Part shown: positions 36,440-44,721 of the stretch, piece by piece
Position numbering within the stretch: the stretch's first letter is position 1
Layout: every line of letters begins with the position of its first letter
Assembly: GCA_900549995.1 (NCBI GenBank)
Contig: URQQ01000013.1
Location: 1-64,000 of the forward strand
Direction of reading: 5' to 3'
Length of the DNA stretch: 64,000 nt
Origin: an uncultured Lachnospiraceae bacterium
Lineage (GTDB): Bacteria > Bacillota > Clostridia > Lachnospirales > Lachnospiraceae
Program-made: the position numbers and the translations under genes
Notes under the pieces: generated by a model
The model's input: the letters and a program-made list of their open reading frames with translations, nothing else
What the model was told of the DNA's origin: nothing
Database searches by the model: none

Positions 36440-36454
36440 GTTATTAAAAATAAC
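36440..36454. promoter_or_regulatory. Palindrome in LysR divergent region
   Basis: GTTATTAAAAATAAC, a perfect 6-bp inverted repeat around three bases, in the 229-bp region between the small protein gene and LysR. A possible LysR operator; AT-rich repeats of this size can occur by chance. Confidence 0.3.
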
Positions 36455-36559
36455 AAATACTTATATTCAATTCATTTGTATAATTGAAACCTATCGATTT
36501 TCATGATAAACTATAGTTGATAAACGCTAAATATAAATTCCAGCCAAGGAGGTTCCCAG

Positions 36560-37453
36560 ATGGAATTACGAGTTCTCCAATATTTTCTTGCGGTTGCAAG
36601 AGAACAAAGTATTATACGGGCCGCAGAATCCCTTCATCTTTCCCAGCCCACACTTTCCACCCAGATTAAAAATATGGAAGAAGAACTGGGCAGGCAGCTC
36701 TTGATCCGCGGTACAAAAGGATCGAGGAAAGTAACCTTGACAGAAGAAGGGATGATTTTACGGAAACGTGCAGAAGAGATTCTGGATTTGGTAAAGAAAA
36801 CAGAAAATGAAATCACCCTTGCCAATGATATTGTAATGGGTGACATTTATATCGGAACCGGGGAGACCGACGCGGTTCGTATTTTAGCGAAAGCAGTAAA
36901 AAGTCTGCAAAATACCTGCCCCGGGATCCGCTGCCATATCTCCAGTGGGAATTCCACCTTCGTAAAAGAACGTCTGGATAAGGGCCTGCTGGATTTTGGC
37001 ATCGTGTTTGGAACTGTGGATTTAACGAAATACAATGCATTAAAAATACCTGCGAAAGATGTCTGGGGTGTATTAATGCGGAAAGATTCACCGCTCGCCG
37101 CAAAAGAGACGATTGCTCCGAAAGACTTGTGGGATAAGCCGCTTATCTTATCCCAGCAGGAGGACAAAGGCGGCGCATTAACCCAATGGCTGAAGCGACA
37201 AGCATCAGATTTGAATGTAGTTGCAACTTATAATTTGATTTTTAATGCTTCCCTGCTGGTCGATGAGGGTATAGGATATGCGGTCTGCTTTGATAAAATT
37301 ATCAATACCACCGGAAACAGCAATCTCTGCTTCCGGCCATTGGCACCAAAGCTGGAGGATGAAATGAATATCATCTGGAAGAAATATCAGATTTTCTCAA
37401 AACCGGCTGAAAGATTTATTGCTGAATTACAGAAGATATGTTACGTCTGTTAA
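36560..37453 (+). CDS. LysR family transcriptional regulator (sugar-locus side)
   Basis: 297 residues. HTH at 1-60 (MELRVLQYFLAVAREQSIIRAAESLHLSQPTLSTQIKNMEEELGRQLLIRG), then the effector domain. Strong CAAGGAGG eight bases upstream. It converges on the GPH transporter gene with a 10-bp gap and diverges from the flavodoxin-side genes; the latter are its more likely targets. Effector unknown. Confidence 0.9.
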   Translation: MELRVLQYFLAVAREQSIIRAAESLHLSQPTLSTQIKNMEEELGRQLLIRGTKGSRKVTLTEEGMILRKRAEEILDLVKKTENEITLANDIVMGDIYIGTGETDAVRILAKAVKSLQNTCPGIRCHISSGNSTFVKERLDKGLLDFGIVFGTVDLTKYNALKIPAKDVWGVLMRKDSPLAAKETIAPKDLWDKPLILSQQEDKGGALTQWLKRQASDLNVVATYNLIFNASLLVDEGIGYAVCFDKIINTTGNSNLCFRPLAPKLEDEMNIIWKKYQIFSKPAERFIAELQKICYVC

Positions 37454-37463
37454 AATTGCAATA

Positions 37464-38849
37464 CTAGTTCTCCTGATGAGGATTCCCATGTAATTTAGAT
37501 TCATTTTCAACCGCTTTCTTATTTGTCATTCCGTTCATTGAAAATACAATCGCGCTTAAAGCATAAAACATTGCCGGCCCAATATTAATCACTGCATCCA
37601 TGCGAGTTAAAACGCTTTTTGGCATCACCGTATTTGCTGCAAATCCAACTGCTCCCAGAGCCAAAATTCCAATGGCTCCCCCCACTGCACCACCAAGCTT
37701 TGTGGCAAAAGAAATACAGGAATATATAACCCCGTCTGAGCGCACCCCCGTTTTCAGCCAGTTATCGTCGATAATTTCCGCTGATAATCCAAACGCCACA
37801 TTAGATGACATATTGGTTAATCCATAAACAAATCCTGCCGGAACTATCATGTATGTCATCTTGCTTTCACCAATCAGGAAAAAGAACAGACAGCACAGCA
37901 TCTGGCAGATCGCAGACCCGGCTCCCACCCACTTTTTATCAATCCGGTTCATAAGAAATGCCGCAAGCATATTTGCCGCAATCATTCCCAGCGACAAAGC
38001 TGCCGCGAACTTTGCAGTCAGCAAAGGATTGTCCAGTATATAGATAAAGTAGTATGTCATAATTCCAAGCCTTCCAAATACACCTGCTAAGAATAAAAAC
38101 TCTGACAGTACCAAAAGCCGCGCATTACGGTCTGCAAATGTATACTTAAAGGACCGTATCAACGCCAATGTTGTATTTCCGCGTTTCTGCTTTTTAACTT
38201 CAACGGTTTCCCTTGTAGTAAATACACATACAAGGAAACATGGAATACTGACACAGGAGTATATGACTGCAACGATAAAATATCCCCTGCCTGAAGATAC
38301 CGAGTGATTTCCAAAATACAGAATCAAAGGCATTGTGCATGCCCCCATCAGAAGGGAACTGATACTTCCCATCACTCCTCTGACAGCATTTAATGATACT
38401 CTTTCCCGGTTGACCGTTGTCATTGAATTTGCGAGACAGCCAACAGAGATATTGACTGCCGTATATGCCATACCGCAGCCAATATAGGTAACTGCACACC
38501 AGACTGTTTTTGCGGAACCGCTTATAGGTAAATTCAGAAATACAAGGCAATTGAAGAATGCAAGTATGGGACAGCCAAAAAGAATATATGGCCGAAATCT
38601 TCCCAGGCGGCTGTCCGTATTTTCTGCTATCGCACCGAACATCGGATCATTAACTGCATCCCATACACGCGCCAGCAGCATAATCACAGAAATGATGGCC
38701 GGTGTCAGTCCAACAACATCCGTATAGTAAACTGTTAAATATGAACTGACCAGTGTCCATGAGAACTGAGCCCCCATTTCCCCCATACCATATCCTATTT
38801 TGTTCCTAACCGGTATTTTATCCTTTTTATTACGTTTCCTCATACTCAC
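37464..38849 (-). CDS. GPH family sugar:cation symporter (copy B)
   Basis: 461 residues with a GTG start at 38849 (AAGG nine bases upstream; an ATG two codons later is possible). Twelve membrane segments and the MelB/XynB-type opening VRNKIGYGMGEMGAQFSWTLVSSYLTVYYTDVVGLTPA. Imports glycosides with Na+ or H+. Third gene of the operon transporter-GH43-transporter; a paralog of the protein at 40523-41947. Confidence 0.9.
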   Translation of the reverse strand: MSMRKRNKKDKIPVRNKIGYGMGEMGAQFSWTLVSSYLTVYYTDVVGLTPAIISVIMLLARVWDAVNDPMFGAIAENTDSRLGRFRPYILFGCPILAFFNCLVFLNLPISGSAKTVWCAVTYIGCGMAYTAVNISVGCLANSMTTVNRERVSLNAVRGVMGSISSLLMGACTMPLILYFGNHSVSSGRGYFIVAVIYSCVSIPCFLVCVFTTRETVEVKKQKRGNTTLALIRSFKYTFADRNARLLVLSEFLFLAGVFGRLGIMTYYFIYILDNPLLTAKFAAALSLGMIAANMLAAFLMNRIDKKWVGAGSAICQMLCCLFFFLIGESKMTYMIVPAGFVYGLTNMSSNVAFGLSAEIIDDNWLKTGVRSDGVIYSCISFATKLGGAVGGAIGILALGAVGFAANTVMPKSVLTRMDAVINIGPAMFYALSAIVFSMNGMTNKKAVENESKLHGNPHQEN

Positions 38850-38874
38850 TTTCTCATTACCTTCTCTTCAGCGC

Positions 38875-40500
38875 TTAAAATTCCTGATATTTAAACCAGT
38901 CAAATTCCGCCGTTTTTTCACTGTCAACGCCATTTCCAGTAGCATACATTCCAAGCATCGTACCGCACATACATCCAACTTTCTCAGGATTAATCAATGC
39001 TCCGTTAATTTCACAAAGTTCCTGAAGCTCTGCTTCACTTTCCCCGTATCTGATTACAAACTTTTCCCCTCTCATCTCTATCTGGAGAACAATGTTGTCT
39101 TGATCCCAATCGGCACTTTTCAGAACTTCACGGTTTGTCCTGCTGGTAAATCCGGGGAAATAAGGCGGCTGGCCAAATTCAGATGTAATCAGGACAACAC
39201 GTACAACCTGCCTGTTCTGTTCTGCCGCCCTCTCAACATGAATTTGATGATTCATGGCCTGAACTGCTGCAATTCCTGCACTTTCAGTCTCTGCAGGGCT
39301 AAAATGCATACTGGTTGAAACTGTTACGTTTTGAGCCCTCTGTCTTCTTGACAAAAATGATACATATCTGTCATTATACACCTTTCCATCCATAATCATA
39401 GGTTCCAGCTCTGCATCCAATGTCTGCCGGATGCATTTTAATTTCAGGCAGGAATCTTCGATCTTCCAGAAATCGCTCCCCGGGGTTCCCCAAAACACCA
39501 TATGTAATGGGATTTCAGACTGTTCGAAATCATCTGTTTCCGTCTCTTTTCTGTATGGAAATACCGGCAGGCTTTTTGGTGCTTCGTATGACAATTCTAT
39601 CCTACCTGTTTCCGGACTGAATAGAGGCCAGCCCCGTTCCCATTCTACCGGACAGATAAATGTCTCCCTTCCAAGATTCTTATACTTTCCATCGATCAGC
39701 CTGGAACCCAACATGACCGCATACCAGCTCCCATCCTCCAACTCAACCAAATCTGCATGTCCAATATTAATGATCGGACAGCCAAATCCCATATGCCGAT
39801 GTGTCATAACCGGATTTGCCGGATTTCCTTCATAAAATCCCATGATCTCCTTACTTCTGGCAGCCATTACTGCGTGGTAGTGTTCTGTTCCTCCTTCCGC
39901 AATGATCAGATAATAATACTCCCCTATATGATAAATATGCGGTGCTTCCGGTGCTGCCCCGCAGCGCAGTGCACTGTTGAAAATGGTAACCGGCTCGCCT
40001 GACATACAGAATCGATTGATATCATATTTTGCAATCCAGATTCCCCGTTCCCGGACACCTGTACCATTATCCCATACATCTCCTGTCCCAATAATATAAG
40101 CCTGCCCGTCATCATCAAAAAATAAAGAAGCATCAATTCCCGGCACATCATCCAGCCAGTGAGGGCTGGACCACGGGCCTTCCGGCTTTTCAGCACAGAT
40201 AATATAATTCCCTTTATCTGCAAAGTTTGCATTAATAATATAGAATATACCATTTTGATAACGCAGAGTAGGCGCCATAAGTCCTCCCACCCCACAGTTA
40301 CGCTCCATATGAAACCCATTTTCCTGCGTCATCGCATTTCCAATCTGCTCCCAATGTGCCAAATCCTTACTATGAAAAATCGGTAGTCCCGGACACATCT
40401 CAAAACTCGAACAAACGATATAAAAATCTTCTCCTACTCTGCAAATTGACGGATCCGGATAAAATCCCGGAATAATTGGATTATTTAAATATTCTGCCAT
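38875..40500 (-). CDS. Glycoside hydrolase family 43 (xylosidase/arabinofuranosidase)
   Basis: 541 residues. Five-bladed propeller with catalytic base D16 (FYPDPSI), pKa-tuning D123 (GIDASLFFDDDG) and acid E185 (APEAPHIY), followed by a beta-sandwich C-terminal domain (about 330-540), the GH43 subfamily layout of beta-1,4-xylosidases. No signal peptide, so it works on imported xylo-oligosaccharides in the cytoplasm, which fits the two GPH symporters flanking it. An alpha-arabinofuranosidase activity cannot be excluded. Confidence 0.92.
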   Translation of the reverse strand: MAEYLNNPIIPGFYPDPSICRVGEDFYIVCSSFEMCPGLPIFHSKDLAHWEQIGNAMTQENGFHMERNCGVGGLMAPTLRYQNGIFYIINANFADKGNYIICAEKPEGPWSSPHWLDDVPGIDASLFFDDDGQAYIIGTGDVWDNGTGVRERGIWIAKYDINRFCMSGEPVTIFNSALRCGAAPEAPHIYHIGEYYYLIIAEGGTEHYHAVMAARSKEIMGFYEGNPANPVMTHRHMGFGCPIINIGHADLVELEDGSWYAVMLGSRLIDGKYKNLGRETFICPVEWERGWPLFSPETGRIELSYEAPKSLPVFPYRKETETDDFEQSEIPLHMVFWGTPGSDFWKIEDSCLKLKCIRQTLDAELEPMIMDGKVYNDRYVSFLSRRQRAQNVTVSTSMHFSPAETESAGIAAVQAMNHQIHVERAAEQNRQVVRVVLITSEFGQPPYFPGFTSRTNREVLKSADWDQDNIVLQIEMRGEKFVIRYGESEAELQELCEINGALINPEKVGCMCGTMLGMYATGNGVDSEKTAEFDWFKYQEF

Positions 40501-40522
40501 TTTATTTTACAACCTCCCTTAG

Positions 40523-41947
40523 TTAATTTAAACTGGTCATTACTTTTATTTTCTCTTCATTCTCACGGCCCTTTTTATTGGTCATGCGGATCATAAGGAA
40601 CGGAATAATTGCTAATATGAAACATACCGCCGGTCCAAAATTAATTACCCCATTCATTTTTGTCAGTGTCGAAGCTGTCATCTCAGAATTTGCAACAAAG
40701 CCCACTGCGCCAAGAATCACTATCCCTACCGCACCGCCAATTGCATTGGCAACTTTTGTTGAAAAGGAAATTGCAGTCACGATAACACCGTCTGAACGCT
40801 TACCCGTTCTGATCCAGTTATCGTCAATAAGTTCTCCGCACAAAGCCACGGAAGTGAGCGTGACCAGATTCGTGGCTCCATATACAAATCCCACAACCGC
40901 TATCAGCGTACTGCTTACTTTTGCTTCCCCCATAAAGAAGAATGCGATACAGCAGGCTGACTGCATAACACAAGCCAGAACCCCGACATACTTTTTATCT
41001 ATTTTGTTCAATAAGACTGGGGCATACAGATTTACTACGAACATGCCAAGTGTCATCGCTGAACCAAATGCAGCCATTCCCATAGGCTCACCTAAGATGT
41101 AGATGAAATAATATACCATCACTCCGATTCTTCCAAAGATACCTACCAGATAAAGTACCATTGCAATCATCAGACAGGCTACATTCCAATCTTTAAAGGC
41201 ATTTTTAAATGAATGCAAAATCATTAAAACCGGATTTTCTTTTTTCCCTCCAGACTGTTGTCCGCCCCCGATTACTTCTCTTGTAGCTTTAAAGCATAAG
41301 TAAAAACACGGCAATGATGCCACTGAAAAAATAAGTGCCGTTAAAAAATATCCTCTGGACGAATTCACATTGCCATTTCCAAATTTCATAATCAGCGGCA
41401 TGGTCACGGCACTGACAATAATTCCAAAAAGACTCCCTATTGCACCTTTATATGCATTTGCCGATACCCTCTCTGTATTAATGGAAGTTAATGAATTGAC
41501 AACACACGTAACCGCACCATTTGCAACAGAATACGCAGTACAGCAGATGATATATGTCAGAATGCACCAAAAAGCCTTCGCTCCGCCTGATATGTTAATA
41601 TTAAGAAATGTCAGGCAGTTAAATACTGCAAGCAGCGGCGCTCCAAATAATATATAAGGCCGGTACCGCCCAAATTTACTCTTCGTATTCTCTGCAATTC
41701 CCCCAAAAACCGGGTCACATATCGCCTGCCATATTCTGGCAACAAGCATAATAACAGAAATTACCGCTGGTGCAAGTCCTACAACATCTGAATAAAAGAC
41801 TGTCAGATAAGAACCAATCAGCGTGAATGACAGCGTACTCCCCGCCTCTCCTAATCCATAACCTATTTTTTGTACACATGACAGTTTTACAGCGGTTGAG
41901 TCTTCTCTCGTAATACCTTCTGTAGCGCTTTTTGCTTCTGTTTTCAT
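40523..41947 (-). CDS. GPH family sugar:cation symporter (copy A)
   Basis: 474 residues, twelve membrane segments, opening VQKIGYGLGEAGSTLSFTLIGSYLTVFYSDVVGLAPAVISVIMLVARIWQAICDPVFGGIAENT typical of GPH symporters for xylosides. First gene of the transporter-GH43-transporter operon; 22 bp before GH43. Upstream, a TATACT -10 (minus strand 41995-41990) has no good -35, in line with control by an AraC activator. Confidence 0.9.
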   Translation of the reverse strand: MKTEAKSATEGITREDSTAVKLSCVQKIGYGLGEAGSTLSFTLIGSYLTVFYSDVVGLAPAVISVIMLVARIWQAICDPVFGGIAENTKSKFGRYRPYILFGAPLLAVFNCLTFLNINISGGAKAFWCILTYIICCTAYSVANGAVTCVVNSLTSINTERVSANAYKGAIGSLFGIIVSAVTMPLIMKFGNGNVNSSRGYFLTALIFSVASLPCFYLCFKATREVIGGGQQSGGKKENPVLMILHSFKNAFKDWNVACLMIAMVLYLVGIFGRIGVMVYYFIYILGEPMGMAAFGSAMTLGMFVVNLYAPVLLNKIDKKYVGVLACVMQSACCIAFFFMGEAKVSSTLIAVVGFVYGATNLVTLTSVALCGELIDDNWIRTGKRSDGVIVTAISFSTKVANAIGGAVGIVILGAVGFVANSEMTASTLTKMNGVINFGPAVCFILAIIPFLMIRMTNKKGRENEEKIKVMTSLN

Positions 41948-42072
41948 ATTTGCTTCCCCTTTCTCATCAATAATTTTTTCTGTAATTAGAGTATATAATC
42001 TTTTTGCATAATTCTCTTTTTTTATATTAACTGTTTCTTTGCCTTTTTTAACTTATATAATTTCAAAAAAGA

Positions 42073-42110
42073 AAAAAGGAAAATATATGACAATATACTT
42101 TCCTTTTTTT
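42073..42110 (-). terminator. Terminator after AraC-GH39 gene
   Basis: Long A/T-rich inverted repeat: AAAAAAGGAAAATATA and TATACTTTCCTTTTTT around a short loop, T-rich on both sides. Ends the AraC-GH39 transcript before the GPH-GH43-GPH operon. Confidence 0.65.
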
Positions 42111-42183
42111 AACATATATAAAATTTTATAAATCATTACAATCCATTCAATGGCTTCTATCATACCTTCCATTGCAAAGAATA

Positions 42184-44553
42184 TCAAAGCAGCTGCAAAA
42201 GAAGAATTTCATGTGCATTTAAACTTTCTTTGAGTACTATCTGATGATTTTGAGATGAGATTTCTTCATTCTTCCGGTCAGGGACACTTTTGCTCTTCAG
42301 GTAAGATAAATCACTAACATTCAATTGCGTCTCCGTCCCCAATCGCATCCATTCATCCAGCACACTGCCCTTTTCCGCTCCTATTACCTGCTTTCGAACC
42401 AGATACTTCTTATCCGGAACCTCTTTCAGTGTCAGTGAAATTTCCAGAGTATCCTGATTTTCGAAAATCAGGTTGTCATCCAGCATATCAATGGATGACT
42501 CAGGCTTAGAATAGTAATTATGATTCAAGTTCTTATTATTATATAAAATAATACAAAAGTTTCCTCTGTCGTCCTTTGTTACAATATAATGCTCTCCTCT
42601 TGAGACGAGTATCCTCTGCAACTCTTTAAAAAATGCCAATGCGTAAAATGTTGGTTTACAAATTCCGTCCGCACTGATCAGTCCGCCTGCACCATTCAGA
42701 ATTCTGGCCGCATCATAATCTCCTGCCTGCAGATCGCTGGCAGGCCAGTATCCGGCACTTTCGACCTCGTTAATTCCCTGAACCATATGTTTCATCATAA
42801 GTGCCGCTTTTCCGACCATATCATTAAAATAGTTCCGCTGAACAAAACTTAGATTCCATTCCAGTACAACGACCGGCACCTTCCAAAACCCGACAGACTG
42901 CAGAACTGATTTAAAGTCTAATATATCTTCAATGAAAAATTCACTTACATTTCGCCGCACTGCATTCATTTTAGTCGGATTGTCTGACTCACGGTACGGA
43001 AATGAATTTACAGTAAGATAATCCGGCACATACTCTGCCTTCTTCCACTTTGTAAAAAACTTTATTAATTCTCTCTCCTGCACCGACGGCCCCAGCCCGC
43101 ATCCACCAATTTCAGCCTCCGGAATTCTCGTATGGATTTCTTTACAGATATCATCCCAGACCCGGTAAAATTCTTCCTTTATCCCTAATGTATTCTTGCT
43201 GAAAGTATCGTACCATACTGCAAACTTCCATCCTGATACTTCACGCAATCCATATCGGTAGATAATATGGTCTATGATACGCCCCACCGTCTGAGAACAT
43301 TGTTCTGAATTATCAAAGACATCTAAGCAAAGTATCTTTTCATTTTCATTCAATTTTTTGACCATAGACATAATCTGGCTGTCCAGTATCAATAATGGGC
43401 GGATATTATTTTCTGCCAGAAAATCTAAAACATAATCTAAATTTACAAAATTTAATCCGCTGTCTCCATTCTCATCTTTTAATTTGAGTTCAGGTGAAAA
43501 AAGTCCATTTATAATTCCATATTCAAAGTTCAGCTGTTGTTTTAACATTATAATCTGCCTTTGATACTCAGCAGATAATAATCGTGACGTATATCCAAGA
43601 TTAAGAATTCTACCCCACGGATTATGAAGCATTTCCCCTTTTGAGGTATCAATTTCCACTTCCTGAACTTTAATCTTCTGTTCTTTTACTATTACCAGCC
43701 TTGTCTTACTCTTATATTTCCTGAGTTCATCAGATAATTGCTGGCTTTCTTCCATATTCTCCTTCCGCCCTGATTTAAAAACTGATGACTTATATTCACT
43801 GGGAGACATATGAAAACTGTTCTTAAACTGTTTATTAAACTGGGAAGCACTTCCAAATCCATTTTTTAAGGCAATATCTGAAATTGTATCTTCTGAAATC
43901 AACAAATCTTCAACCGCATGCTCCAACCGGACTTTTATTAAATAAGATACAAATGTGATACCTGTTGCTTTACTGAAAAATCTGGAAAAAGATGCCGGCG
44001 CCATATACATATATTCAGCTATTTCATTCAAAGTAATCTTATCTTTATAGTGTTCTTCGATATAAGAAAGTGCTTTCTCAGCTTTATTTATCCGTTCCGG
44101 TTCTGCCATTGTCTCTTCAGCCGCCACAAAAAGGCGGAGCATATAGTCGCACATATTATACAGCTTGCTCATTTTCTGACAGTTCAATCCCTGCGGTTCT
44201 ATCGCAAACTCTCCCATAAGCTCGTTAATTACATATCTCAATTTCTCATATCTTGTTCCCTGTTTTTCAAAACTGTAACAGTCAAATATCACATTTCTCT
44301 TATGAGCCAGACCGCATATCATTTTACTATCAATCTCAATTTTCATAAGAAAAGATTCTCTGTCCATATTTACTTTATATCGGCGGTTACAGTTCAGAAT
44401 CAGGTAGGTATCCTCTTTTAACAGATACTTTTTTTCATAAGTAAATACCCGGGCTGCACCCTTAACGAGATAAAAAACAATATATTTATTCTCAATATGT
44501 TCCAGCAGATCATAATCTTTGTAAAAACTAACTATAAACGGACTTCTATTCAT
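42184..44553 (-). CDS. AraC regulator fused to GH39-like glycosidase domain
   Basis: 789 residues. N-terminal cupin-like sensor (1-130), AraC double HTH (about 155-255; ITLNEIAEYMYMAPASFSRFFSKATG and ISDIALKNGFGSASQFNKQFKNSFHMSPSEY), a linker, then a GH39 TIM barrel (about 300-620) and beta-rich tail. The GH39 nucleophile is kept (E565 in VVVLEWN), but the acid/base motif WNEPN reads WYDT (447-450), so Glu is replaced by Asp449 and the preceding Asn by Tyr. This suggests a sugar-sensing, weak or inactive domain. It sits directly upstream of the xyloside operon and is its likely regulator. Confidence 0.87.
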   Translation of the reverse strand: MNRSPFIVSFYKDYDLLEHIENKYIVFYLVKGAARVFTYEKKYLLKEDTYLILNCNRRYKVNMDRESFLMKIEIDSKMICGLAHKRNVIFDCYSFEKQGTRYEKLRYVINELMGEFAIEPQGLNCQKMSKLYNMCDYMLRLFVAAEETMAEPERINKAEKALSYIEEHYKDKITLNEIAEYMYMAPASFSRFFSKATGITFVSYLIKVRLEHAVEDLLISEDTISDIALKNGFGSASQFNKQFKNSFHMSPSEYKSSVFKSGRKENMEESQQLSDELRKYKSKTRLVIVKEQKIKVQEVEIDTSKGEMLHNPWGRILNLGYTSRLLSAEYQRQIIMLKQQLNFEYGIINGLFSPELKLKDENGDSGLNFVNLDYVLDFLAENNIRPLLILDSQIMSMVKKLNENEKILCLDVFDNSEQCSQTVGRIIDHIIYRYGLREVSGWKFAVWYDTFSKNTLGIKEEFYRVWDDICKEIHTRIPEAEIGGCGLGPSVQERELIKFFTKWKKAEYVPDYLTVNSFPYRESDNPTKMNAVRRNVSEFFIEDILDFKSVLQSVGFWKVPVVVLEWNLSFVQRNYFNDMVGKAALMMKHMVQGINEVESAGYWPASDLQAGDYDAARILNGAGGLISADGICKPTFYALAFFKELQRILVSRGEHYIVTKDDRGNFCIILYNNKNLNHNYYSKPESSIDMLDDNLIFENQDTLEISLTLKEVPDKKYLVRKQVIGAEKGSVLDEWMRLGTETQLNVSDLSYLKSKSVPDRKNEEISSQNHQIVLKESLNAHEILLLQLL

Positions 44554-44721
44554 TTTTTCTCCTAAATAATTCCCTGATCCTGGGACGCTGCCCGCCCTGA
44601 CAGGGTTATCTTTGATCTGCTATCATTATATTAAATTACTTTGGAAATCACAATAGCCCTATTATTGTCGAAGTGTAAAGAGCCGTAACAGAATCATAAA
44701 CTTTGCATATTTCGAATCTGT

